From positions 6,721 to 43,913 of the forward strand of contig DFEA01000106.1 of the NCBI GenBank assembly GCA_002368575.1: a stretch of DNA of 37,193 nucleotides, given 5' to 3'. The DNA comes from Lachnospiraceae bacterium UBA3814. GTDB taxonomy: Bacteria > Bacillota > Clostridia > Lachnospirales > Lachnospiraceae. Shown in pieces: positions 17,170 through 24,807 of this stretch (position 1 is the first letter of the stretch; the number at the start of each line of letters is the position of its first letter). A program made the translations under genes and the position numbers. The notes beneath the pieces are model-generated. The model was not told the DNA's origin and made no database searches. It saw nothing but the letters and a program-made list of their open reading frames with translations.

Positions 17170-19497
17170 CTACATTTTTTTTAACTTTGCGAAGCCTGCC
17201 AGCATTTTCCTGACTCCGGCCGTGTCAAAATCCACCGTCACCTCGTAATCCCTTACTCCCTTTACAATGCTTTGGACCGTTCCCGTACCGAATTTGATAT
17301 GACTCACCCTGTCGCCCTCGGCATAATCGATCTCCTCCGGTCCCTTCTTAAGGTCGCTTCCCCTGGGGATGAGCTTAAGGCTCCTTACACGCTGCCTGTC
17401 CTGCCCGTCAGCCGTCCCGTAAGGCTTTCCCATTAAGGCAGGCTTAACATTGTAATACGGCAGGGAAGGGCCTGATGACGGCAAAGCCCCCGCAGCCTGT
17501 CTGTTTATGCGGGCTCTGCCTGAGGCCTGCCCGGTACCATCCTGAAACAGCTTCTCCGGGATCTCCGCGATAAAACGCGAGGCAGCATGGTAATGCGTCT
17601 CTCCCCTTACCATTCTTGCCCTTGCGCAGGAAAGACTCAGCTCATCCTTTGCTCTTGTGATCCCCACATAGCAAAGCCTTCTTTCCTCCTCAAGCTCCAT
17701 CTCGTCCTCTGATTGAAGGGCTCCGAAGCCCGGGAAAATACCCTCCTCCATTCCCGTTATGAAAACGCAGGGAAACTCAAGCCCCTTTGCGCTGTGCAGC
17801 GTCATTAAAAGCACTCTGTTATCGTTATCGTCGGTATTGTCTATGTCCGCAACAAGCGCCACCTCCTCAAGGAAGCGTGAAAGTACGCTCCTTGCAGAAG
17901 CTCCGGGGAGGTCTTCGGCCGTATCCGCCCCCTCATTTTCCTCATCAAAGGCAGCCGCCTTATTTATAAGCTCCTCGATATTTTCCGATCTGGTCTTCAG
18001 ATCTATGTCATCTGCCGCGTCCATTCCTTCTATATAGCCGGTCTCATCCAGCACCCGGTCCAGAAGGTCTGCAACGCTTCCGTTTACAAGCTCCTCTCTC
18101 AGCCCCATTATAAGCTCTACAAAAGCCTTAAGCTTTAAGGCGGCCTTTCCGACGCCTGCCTTATCCGCCTCCTTTAACGCCTCAAAAAAGGTCAGTGAAT
18201 TATCCAGCGCGTATTTTTCAAGCTTGTTTACGGTAACCGCGCCGATCCCTCTTCTGGGAACGTTTATTATCCTCTTGACCGCCACGTCGTCCCTTGCGTT
18301 GTCAATGGTCTTAAGATACGCCAGAAGATCCTTGATCTCACGCCTTGCGTAGAAATTTACCCCTCCCACGACCGTATAGGGAATGCCCGACATCACAAAT
18401 TTCTCTTCAAGGATACGTGACTGCGCGTTAGTCCTGAAAAGCACGGCAAAGTCCCTGAAATCCGATCCTGCCAAGGATCGTTTCCTTTTGATGCTGTCAA
18501 CCACATAATCAGCCTCGTCATAGGCATTGTCGCAGTACCGCAGCCTGATACCGCTGCCCCGTCCCCTGTCCGACCACAGGGATTTTTCCTTCCGCCCCCT
18601 GTTATTGCTGATAACGGCATTTGCCGCGTCAAGGATATTCTGTGTTGAGCGATAGTTCTGTTCAAGCCTTATGACGCAGGCATTTTCGTATACCCTTTCA
18701 AAATCCAGTATGTTCCTTATGTTGGCGCCCCGGAACTTATAGATCGACTGATCGTCGTCCCCCACCACACAGATATTTCCGTGCTTTCCTGCAAGCAGGC
18801 TCACCAGCTCAAACTGGGCCGTGTTAGTGTCCTGGTACTCATCCACCATTATGTACCTGAAACGGTCCCTGTAGGAATCAAGAACCTCCGGGCAGCTCCT
18901 GAAGAGCTGAACCGTTTTAACCAGAAGGTCGTCAAAATCAAGGGCGTTATTCTTTTTAAGGGTCTCCTGATACAGCCTGTAGGCCTTCACCGTGTCCCTC
19001 AGGGTGAAATCCTCTAAAGCTTCCCTTTCGGCCTCCTCCACGCTCACGAGCTCATCCTTATAATGGGAGACGGAAGCAAGGATAGCTCTTTCGGGAAGCT
19101 CCTTTGTGTTGATCTCAAGCCTTTTGGCTACCTCCTTCATGACCGTCTTCTGATCGTCTGCGTCATAAATGGAAAAGCTGTTGTCAAAGCCGAGTCTGTC
19201 GATATAACGCCTGAGTATCCGGACGCACATGGAATGAAAGGTCGACACCCAGATGCCTTCCGACCCGAAGCCCACCATATTATCTATACGGCTGCGCATT
19301 TCGGCGGCCGCCTTGTTGGTAAAGGTTATGGCCAGGATATTAAAGGGGTTAACTCCGCATTCCTTTATCAGATAGGCTGTCCTGCAGGTAAGTACCCTGG
19401 TCTTTCCGGATCCCGCCCCCGCCAGTATCAGTAACGGCCCGTTGACGGTCCTTACCGCCTCCGCCTGCTCTTTATTCAGACCTTCAAAAACATCCAT
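17170..19497 (-). CDS. pcrA: ATP-dependent DNA helicase PcrA/UvrD
   Basis: A 775-residue SF1A 3'-5' helicase used in repair, rolling-circle replication and clearing RecA or RNA polymerase from DNA. Motifs in order: Q motif LNKEQ; I AGAGSGKT (26-33); Ia ITFTNKAAAEM; II VDEYQDTN; III GDDDQSIYKFRGA; IV LEQNYRST; V LMTLHSAKGLEFP; VI EERRLCYVGITRAK. The C-terminus has the Tudor-like domain (EGDRVSHIKFGTGTVQSI) typical of Gram-positive PcrA. The ATG at 19495-19497 is chosen because AAGGAG lies 9 bases before it; the earlier in-frame GTG abuts that site. No ligA follows, unlike many Firmicutes. Confidence 0.95.
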   Translation of the reverse strand: MDVFEGLNKEQAEAVRTVNGPLLILAGAGSGKTRVLTCRTAYLIKECGVNPFNILAITFTNKAAAEMRSRIDNMVGFGSEGIWVSTFHSMCVRILRRYIDRLGFDNSFSIYDADDQKTVMKEVAKRLEINTKELPERAILASVSHYKDELVSVEEAEREALEDFTLRDTVKAYRLYQETLKKNNALDFDDLLVKTVQLFRSCPEVLDSYRDRFRYIMVDEYQDTNTAQFELVSLLAGKHGNICVVGDDDQSIYKFRGANIRNILDFERVYENACVIRLEQNYRSTQNILDAANAVISNNRGRKEKSLWSDRGRGSGIRLRYCDNAYDEADYVVDSIKRKRSLAGSDFRDFAVLFRTNAQSRILEEKFVMSGIPYTVVGGVNFYARREIKDLLAYLKTIDNARDDVAVKRIINVPRRGIGAVTVNKLEKYALDNSLTFFEALKEADKAGVGKAALKLKAFVELIMGLREELVNGSVADLLDRVLDETGYIEGMDAADDIDLKTRSENIEELINKAAAFDEENEGADTAEDLPGASARSVLSRFLEEVALVADIDNTDDNDNRVLLMTLHSAKGLEFPCVFITGMEEGIFPGFGALQSEDEMELEEERRLCYVGITRAKDELSLSCARARMVRGETHYHAASRFIAEIPEKLFQDGTGQASGRARINRQAAGALPSSGPSLPYYNVKPALMGKPYGTADGQDRQRVRSLKLIPRGSDLKKGPEEIDYAEGDRVSHIKFGTGTVQSIVKGVRDYEVTVDFDTAGVRKMLAGFAKLKKM

Positions 19498-19525
19498 GCT
19501 GCTCACTCCTTATCATGTTATACTC

Positions 19526-19573
19526 GTGAACGCAGTTAACTGCCTCTTCATATGTCTTTATAGCTGCGTTCAC
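19526..19573. repeat. 10-bp inverted repeat upstream of pcrA
   Basis: GTGAACGCAG (19526-19535) and CTGCGTTCAC (19564-19573) are perfect inverted repeats 28 bases apart. The inner arm overlaps a second palindrome, GCAGTTAACTGC (19532-19543), so two alternative structures are possible. A TATAAC -10-like element follows at 19517-19522 (minus strand), just before the pcrA ribosome-binding site. Confidence 0.6.
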
Positions 19574-19661
19574 CCGTTCCCTCAGAGACCCGAAAATTTT
19601 CCTGTCGGCGGCCCCGCGATAGACAGGCAGGCTTTTCCTTCCTGCTCATTGCCGCAGAAAT

Positions 19662-19691
19662 AAAGACCCCAGGAGAAGCTCTCCCGGGGTT
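19662..19691 (-). terminator. Terminator of the 200-residue secreted protein gene
   Basis: Minus strand: ACCCC(G)GGAGA, short loop, TCTCC(T)GGGGT, followed by CTTTATTT. It lies 58 bases after the stop at 19749. The U-tract is short but correctly placed. Confidence 0.65.
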
Positions 19692-19748
19692 CTCAGCCGC
19701 CTGTACATTTGCGCGAAAACGCTTTGCCAAGCGTTTCCCTATATCATA

Positions 19749-20351
19749 TCAGTATACCGTAGGTATTCCTATGGACTGCATCACAAACTTTCCCGCATCC
19801 TGCGGACCGCTGTACCAGCTTAACGCGTTCTTTGCATAGGTCCTGATAAGCGGACCGTCAACGAACATCCTGGCAGCGTCAGCCACCGACTTTGCATAGT
19901 ACTGATCCATCAGAGCCTTCTGATAATCCGCCGATGCCGCGGGGATCAGTGCCGCATACTGACTGTTCGACTTTGAAAGAGCCGTATAATTATCAAAGAC
20001 CTCCTTCTTTATCCTGGTCACCTCAGCTACATTGGTGATCCTGGCCTGAAGGTAGGAAGCATAGTTGGCGGATTCGGAAATGATGTTGTTTATCCGCTGC
20101 TGCTCAAAAAGCTCTGCATGTGCTTCCCTGTCTGCCTTAGCCCTGTCAACATACCCGTCTATCTGCTTAAGTAAAGCCTTCTTCTGCTTATCAAGCTTCT
20201 CATACTGAACCTGGGCTGCCGCCCCCTGATTGATCTGGCCTACGAGATATGCCTTCTGTGCATCCAGATCATCCGCCTTAGCGCTCACCCCGAGCACACT
20301 TATCACAAGCGTAAGAGCCAAAGTGCCGAAAGCCTTAATTCCTCGCCTCAT
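19749..20351 (-). CDS. Secreted helical protein, shares a motif with the next gene upstream
   Basis: A 200-residue protein with a signal peptide (MRRGIKAFGTLALTLVISVLGVSAKA, cleavage near 25) and a mostly helical, Ala/Gln/Lys-rich mature part. Residues 63-74 (QIDGYVDRAKAD) closely match QIDGWVARAKAD in the neighbouring 175-residue protein, so the two are probably paralogues or partners. There is no recognised enzyme motif, no LPXTG and no lipobox. The ATG at 20349-20351 is chosen because GGAGGA lies 6 bases before it and the signal peptide begins there. A promoter region with a 28-bp inverted repeat lies upstream, and it has its own terminator downstream. Confidence 0.75.
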   Translation of the reverse strand: MRRGIKAFGTLALTLVISVLGVSAKADDLDAQKAYLVGQINQGAAAQVQYEKLDKQKKALLKQIDGYVDRAKADREAHAELFEQQRINNIISESANYASYLQARITNVAEVTRIKKEVFDNYTALSKSNSQYAALIPAASADYQKALMDQYYAKSVADAARMFVDGPLIRTYAKNALSWYSGPQDAGKFVMQSIGIPTVY

Positions 20352-20422
20352 ATTCTGTCCTCCAGTATCAGACACGAGCCGTATCCATCCGTACCCGAGC
20401 CCGTATCCGACCATCCAATATA

Positions 20423-20450
20423 GTTTACATATTCACATATTTATGTAAAC
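20423..20450. promoter_or_regulatory. Inverted repeat, probable operator upstream of the 200-residue secreted protein
   Basis: Perfect 9-base arms GTTTACATA (20423-20431) and TATGTAAAC (20442-20450) with a 10-base centre. On the minus strand the outer arm contains a TTTACA -35-like element and TATATT follows, so a bound protein would cover the promoter. The arm spacing is about two helical turns, as for a dimeric repressor. Confidence 0.5.
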
Positions 20451-20455
20451 ACTTT

Positions 20456-20485
20456 CAAAAAGAAAGACCGATCGATCGATCGGCC
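20456..20485 (-). terminator. Terminator of the 175-residue secreted protein gene, made of GATC units
   Basis: Minus strand: the 16-base palindrome CCGATCGATCGATCGG, extended by flanking pairs, is followed by TCTTTCTTTTT. It lies about 90 bases after the stop at 20573. The stem holds three successive GATC sites. Confidence 0.75.
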
Positions 20486-20572
20486 CCCCTCATTTTTAAA
20501 TTTGATATCTTACTCCCTTTAGAGCAAACCCGCTTTTATCCAAATACATTCTTACAATGCATGCCTGCGGAT

Positions 20573-21100
20573 TTACTTGGAAGCCTCATAAGCTGCCTTA
20601 GCGGCATCCTTGTCAACCTCTGCACATGCAACAGCCTCTTTAGCGGCTTCAACGCCTGCCTCAAAAGAAGGATTTACCTTTGTAAGATCCTGAATGCTTC
20701 CGCAGAGCTGCTTCTTGATCCTTAAGTTCTCAACAGAGCCCTTGTAGATCTCGTTAAGGAAGCTGGTGTTGTAGTTCTTCTGATCGATCTCAACTCTCTT
20801 TAAATAACCTGCAAGCTGATCAGCCCATGCAGCCTGCTGCTTCTGCTCAAGTGCGAGCTGATTGTTGTAATCGGTCTCTGCTCTCTTTGCATATCCTGCA
20901 AGCGCATTTGCCAAAGCCTCCCTCTGCTTTGCGAAGGTAGCTTCCTGATTGGCCTTATCAGCCTTAGCTCTTGCAACCCATCCATCAATCTGAGCCTTGT
21001 ATGCATTTGCGGCATCATCAAGTGCGTCAGCCTTAACCGGAACTACTACTACCATTGCTGCAGCAGCAAAAGCAGCTAAAAACTTAACTAACCCTTTCAT
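20573..21100 (-). CDS. Secreted helical protein with three 29-residue repeats
   Basis: A 175-residue protein with a signal peptide (MKGLVKFLAAFAAAAMVVVV, cleavage after about A24). The mature part has three consecutive repeats of exactly 29 residues: G40-W41-V-A-R44...D48, G69-Y70-A-K-R73...D77, G98-Y99-L-K-R102...D106. Everything between is Ala/Gln/Lys/Glu-rich and predicted helical. Two cysteines, in the blocks QLCGSI and AVACAE, could form a disulfide. No known family is recognised; surface or extracellular structural use is inference. AGGAGGG lies 8 bases before the ATG and there is a near-consensus promoter, so expression may be high. Confidence 0.8.
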   Translation of the reverse strand: MKGLVKFLAAFAAAAMVVVVPVKADALDDAANAYKAQIDGWVARAKADKANQEATFAKQREALANALAGYAKRAETDYNNQLALEQKQQAAWADQLAGYLKRVEIDQKNYNTSFLNEIYKGSVENLRIKKQLCGSIQDLTKVNPSFEAGVEAAKEAVACAEVDKDAAKAAYEASK

Positions 21101-21178
21101 TTCAAAACCCTCCTATTAAGAAAATGTAAATTAAACATGAGAATCAAGTAGAATATACCTTGACCCTTTACGCTAGCT

Positions 21179-21207
21179 ATTGTACCCCAAACATCTTATT
21201 ATTTCAA
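21179..21207 (-). promoter_or_regulatory. Promoter of the 29-residue-repeat protein gene
   Basis: Minus strand: TTGAAA (21202-21207), 17-base spacer, TACAAT (21179-21184). Predicted start near 21172, leaving a leader of about 70 bases. The flank towards yerC (21240-21275) is almost pure A/T. Confidence 0.75.
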
Positions 21208-21275
21208 GCATAAAATTCACATTTAGATGTTCGTGTTTATTGTATTTTAATAAATAATTAATAATTAAAATTATT

Positions 21276-21575
21276 CTACTGATCATCCTCCCCGTCCAGC
21301 CTGCTGAAAACCAGATCATACCCGTCACAGCCGTAGTTCAGGGCCCGGTTCACCCTGCTTATGGTGGCGGTGGAAGCCCCTGTTGCCTCGGCTATCTCCA
21401 GATAGGTCTTCTTCTTCCTGAGCATATATGCGACAAGCGCTCTCTGGGAAATGGAAAGCAGCTCGTTGACAGTACACAGATCCTCAAAAAAGGCAAAGCA
21501 TTCTTCCTTGTTTTCAAGCTTCAAAACGGAATCGAACAGAAATTCCACTGATTCTGTCCTGATCTTCTGGTTCAA
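21276..21575 (-). CDS. yerC: YerC/YecD family TrpR-like DNA-binding protein, TTG start
   Basis: A 99-residue protein of the TrpR-superfamily YerC/YecD group, small regulators common in Firmicutes. The core LENKEECFAFFEDLCTVNELLSISQR is diagnostic, and the helix-turn-helix is TYLEIAEATGASTATISRVNRAL (about residues 57-79). The start is TTG at 21573-21575, 9 bases after GGAGG. An ATG nearer that site (21578-21580) is out of frame and opens a two-codon ORF, ATG AAT TGA, whose stop overlaps the TTG. It lies 69 bases after cheC on the same strand. The regulated genes are unknown. Confidence 0.9.
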   Translation of the reverse strand: MNQKIRTESVEFLFDSVLKLENKEECFAFFEDLCTVNELLSISQRALVAYMLRKKKTYLEIAEATGASTATISRVNRALNYGCDGYDLVFSRLDGEDDQ

Positions 21576-21589
21576 TTCATGTTACCTCC
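21572..21589 (-). promoter_or_regulatory. Ribosome-binding site with two-codon ORF overlapping the yerC TTG start
   Basis: Minus strand: GGAGGT (21584-21589), then ATG AAT TGA (21580 to 21572). The TGA shares two bases with the TTG start of yerC (21575-21573). Ribosomes could initiate on the ATG and stop or re-initiate at the TTG, limiting yerC expression. Confidence 0.5.
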
Positions 21590-21644
21590 AGATAACCATA
21601 TTCTTTTTTCACCATGAACGGAGCATACCGGTCTACTATACTTA

Positions 21645-22262
21645 TCAGACAGGAGGAAGCCCTATTTTCGTAAACACTCTGTTAAGAGAATCCCCATCCA
21701 GTATCAGAAACAGGTGACTTGACAGCTCGGTCCTCTCCACCTTGAATTCCTCGTCAAGCACTACCACCTTTTCCCCGTTCTGCGAAAAGGCATCCACCGG
21801 CATCTTAAGAAGCTCGCTGACCGTGCAGGTATATGCCTCCGGAGGCTGTATGTCAACGACCATTCCCGTGAGCGTTGCAAGAGAATTGGCGCACGCGCCG
21901 GAGGTAATATTCCCCATTTCGCAGAGAACCGACCTGTCCATATCATCCAGCTCGCCTATGGAGTTAAATTCCTTGGGGTAGTATACGTTGATGAGCCTTG
22001 AAGCAAATTCCCTGCTGACTATGTTGATGAGCATACCGTTAAGATCCTCTTTGATCCCGACCTTGATCCCCAGGACCTGCCCCTTATCGACCGATATCAT
22101 CTTATTCACCATGGCAGGATCAAGCATCCGGATATTAGGTACGGTCATATCCACTAAGGTGTTCATAAACCCGGCGAGAGCCGTACACGCGTTGCCTGCC
22201 CCGATATTCCCTATTTCCTTCAGCGCCGAAATATGCATTTCTGTTAATGCGTTACTTTCCAT
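21645..22262 (-). CDS. cheC: CheC-family CheY-P phosphatase
   Basis: A 205-residue CheC. It carries two copies of the active-site signature S-x3-E-x2-N-x22-P: S12, E16, N19, P42 and S111, E115, N118, P141. Both look complete, as in active CheC, which dephosphorylates CheY-P and in Bacillus binds CheD. No cheD, cheY or flagellar gene is in the window, so this copy stands away from a main chemotaxis cluster. The ATG at 22260-22262 has only a weak AGGAA site. A TATAAT -10 element lies at 22357-22362 with a poor -35, giving a leader of about 90 bases. Confidence 0.9.
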   Translation of the reverse strand: MESNALTEMHISALKEIGNIGAGNACTALAGFMNTLVDMTVPNIRMLDPAMVNKMISVDKGQVLGIKVGIKEDLNGMLINIVSREFASRLINVYYPKEFNSIGELDDMDRSVLCEMGNITSGACANSLATLTGMVVDIQPPEAYTCTVSELLKMPVDAFSQNGEKVVVLDEEFKVERTELSSHLFLILDGDSLNRVFTKIGLPPV

Positions 22263-22396
22263 CTGATACCAGTTCCTATCTGTTTTACTGAGCCCTGTGC
22301 CTTCGGACCTGCATTTATCCGCCTGCGGACCGGGCGCTCTTTATCCCATAAAATAGATTATACCGAAAAACAAACAAAATGCCTAGTCTAAAATTG

Positions 22397-23764
22397 TCAC
22401 TTTATTCCGCGGCGGCTCACCTGCCCGATATAGTCCTTAAGCCTGTGGGATACGGCAAAGTCGTCCTCCGCCTCCGTTTTCCCGTCTTCCCGCTCCTCCT
22501 CCGCAAGCTCCTCATCTATTATGGTCCTTAGAATCTCATCGTTTGAAACGATATTGTTGTTGCCCTGGACATATATCCGGTCCCCGGCCATTATAAGGCC
22601 CTCTATATTAGCGTCAGCCTCAGTGATCACGTTGCCCGAGGTCACTATTGCCCCCCTGAAGTCCCCCGATATCACCACATCATAATTTGACAGTATTTTT
22701 CTGTAGGTTCCCTCATAGCTCTGGTCATTATCCGAATCATAGTGGTCTGAAAGAAGCGAAAGACCGCTCATTGCGCTGTCCACCGAGGACAGCAGCGATT
22801 CGTAATCACTGCCTTCGGGCTCAAGGACAAGCTCTCCGTCTATGGTAACGTCCTTTATGGCATCGAAGCCGTCAAGCCTGTTCAGGGCTCTCGCGTATAC
22901 CCTCACAGGCCTCTCCTCAAGTCCCAGCATCACAAAGGATCTCTTAACGTTTATGTCCCCCTCTGATATGATCGACTCCGCCTCCACTCCCAGCTGTGCG
23001 GAAGCGATGTTTATCCCCCCGTAAACGCCCTTCTCACCGTATCTTGCCTCTGCCTGCCTGAATTCCGATATATCGTGGGTGCCCGCGTAGATATTTCCCA
23101 CCACCGAGGAGGTCCTTCCGGTAAAATATATCCCCTTGCCCGCAAGCATGGAATATTCAAACAGAAAATCGTTCCCGCTGAAAAAAACAGCCCGGGGAAT
23201 ATGTATGCCTATATCAAAGCTCTGTTCGGCGAGCACGTCAAAACCCCTGTAATACAGCAGGCTCACGTTTTCTATCCGTGAGTCCGTTATGTAACCGTTC
23301 TCATCGGAGACGACCGAAAGGGTCACCGTATCAGGGTCCTTAAGCCTTATGAGGTTGCGGCCCCTGACCCCTATTACGACCGTGCCCGCAGTCCTGGCAT
23401 TCAGCCCGTTTATTGCCGAAGTAACGTTTTTTCCCGGTTCCTCAAGGCTTGTCCTGATGTAAGCCTCAAGAGCCTTAAGATATTTTTCCCCCGCTTCCTC
23501 ATCGGTCTCCGGGGCATATCCGGATATACTCTCCGCTATGTTCTCAAATATCCTCTGCGCTTCCTCCCTTACGGCCTCGTTTATCTCCTTCTCTATCTCC
23601 GAACAGGCAAGCTTAAGCTCCTCTGCCGCCCTCAGCTCAAGCCTTTTTTCTATCATGAGCTTTGCCGTGGCCACTCCCCTTTCAAGAGCCAGTAAAAGAA
23701 AGGCCGCACAGAAGAAAAGCACCACCGCGGTAAAGACCGTTGCAAGGAAGCGTGCCCTTCTCAT
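22397..23764 (-). CDS. Membrane-anchored, pilus-associated-like protein of unknown function
   Basis: A 455-residue protein. Residues 5-27 form a TM anchor like that of pilin-type or PilX-like proteins, followed by a charged helix (LRAAEELKLACSEIEKEINEA). The middle and C-terminal parts are rich in short beta strands with Gly turns (about 185-290 and 365-415: ISGDFRGAIVTSGNVITEAD, IEGLIMAGDRIYVQGNNNIV), suggesting a repetitive beta structure. The tail is acidic. I do not recognise a named family. The start codon overlaps the GspF stop by 4 bases (ATGA), so the two are translationally coupled, and export or assembly by that machinery is plausible (inference). Confidence 0.7.
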   Translation of the reverse strand: MRRARFLATVFTAVVLFFCAAFLLLALERGVATAKLMIEKRLELRAAEELKLACSEIEKEINEAVREEAQRIFENIAESISGYAPETDEEAGEKYLKALEAYIRTSLEEPGKNVTSAINGLNARTAGTVVIGVRGRNLIRLKDPDTVTLSVVSDENGYITDSRIENVSLLYYRGFDVLAEQSFDIGIHIPRAVFFSGNDFLFEYSMLAGKGIYFTGRTSSVVGNIYAGTHDISEFRQAEARYGEKGVYGGINIASAQLGVEAESIISEGDINVKRSFVMLGLEERPVRVYARALNRLDGFDAIKDVTIDGELVLEPEGSDYESLLSSVDSAMSGLSLLSDHYDSDNDQSYEGTYRKILSNYDVVISGDFRGAIVTSGNVITEADANIEGLIMAGDRIYVQGNNNIVSNDEILRTIIDEELAEEEREDGKTEAEDDFAVSHRLKDYIGQVSRRGIK

Positions 23765-24807
23765 ATGCTGCTGACCTCGTCAAAAAGGGTCATGATGGGC
23801 GCGGTAAGGGAGGTGATCATAAGCAGCAGCAGTACCGCAACAAACAGGATGAACAGAGGCTGCCACACCCTCAGCCTTTTTTCCGCAAGCCTTTCCGCCT
23901 CCTCAAGGTAAAACACCGCGTTCTCCTTAAGATACCCGTTCACATCTCCAAGCTCCTCTCCGAGCGCAAGCATTTCCGTAAAGGATGAAGGAAAAACACC
24001 GTTCTCCCGAAGCACCGATGAAAGCCTTGCTCCTCCCTGCATATTCTCCGCGGCCTTGTAGAGAAGCTCCGAATAATAAACATCCCGGGCATAGTATTCG
24101 GCCAGGGTGCCAAGCACCTCGTCCTCCGGTATGTTCTCATTCCTTAAAAGGCTTAAAAGCCTTGCGCTCCCTGAATAGAGGACGTACCTTTTTATCCTGC
24201 CGAAAAGCTCGGACCCCATTATCACCGCCGATTCCCACCTTCTGAACAGCTGGCTGTTTTTTACGATATTTACCGCTATGACAACAGCTGCCAGGATAAG
24301 GATGAATATTTCCCGGTAATCCAAAAGCACCTGTGAAAGAGAACGGATGAAGGAGGTTATCGCGGGCATACGGATGTTGACATCATTGAACATGGCTATG
24401 AAATGCGGATATATGAACATGATGATAAGGATAAACATAAACGCCGCGATACACAGGGCAAAAAGAGGCTCATACACCGCTCCGCTCTTAAGCTGCTCTC
24501 TTCTTGCCTCCTCCCTGTAAAACGCCTCGTAGCCCTCAAGGCATTCCTTAAGGCGGCTGTTCTCCTCAGCCTCCTTCACGCACCTTAAAAAGCAGGGATC
24601 AAACGCCCCGCTTATGTATGCGCCCTCGGAAAAGGGCTCTCCTCTCTTCATTTCGGTTATGATCCTTGCGACCACCCTGCAAAGCTGCCTGCTGCCGCCC
24701 TGCTCCTCCATTATCTCAAGGGCATTCAGCTCGCTCAGATTCCCGTTTAAAAGCCTTGCCAGCCTCCTGCAGAACACGGCTGAAGAAAAAACATCCAGTC
24801 TAGCCAT
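23761..24807 (-). CDS. Type II secretion / type IV pilus inner-membrane platform protein (GspF/PilC-like)
   Basis: A 348-residue protein with the two-fold T2SSF layout: cytoplasmic helical domain about 5-105, TM near 108-130, TM near 165-183, second cytoplasmic domain 195-310 ending FTEMLALGEELGDVNGYL, and a last TM near 320-343 (FILFVAVLLLLMITSLTAPI). This family forms the membrane platform that works with a GspE/PilB ATPase. No such ATPase, prepilin peptidase or major pilin is in the window. The ATG at 24805-24807 is chosen for its AGAGG site and overlaps the muramidase gene by 8 bases. Confidence 0.85.
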   Translation of the reverse strand: MARLDVFSSAVFCRRLARLLNGNLSELNALEIMEEQGGSRQLCRVVARIITEMKRGEPFSEGAYISGAFDPCFLRCVKEAEENSRLKECLEGYEAFYREEARREQLKSGAVYEPLFALCIAAFMFILIIMFIYPHFIAMFNDVNIRMPAITSFIRSLSQVLLDYREIFILILAAVVIAVNIVKNSQLFRRWESAVIMGSELFGRIKRYVLYSGSARLLSLLRNENIPEDEVLGTLAEYYARDVYYSELLYKAAENMQGGARLSSVLRENGVFPSSFTEMLALGEELGDVNGYLKENAVFYLEEAERLAEKRLRVWQPLFILFVAVLLLLMITSLTAPIMTLFDEVSSI

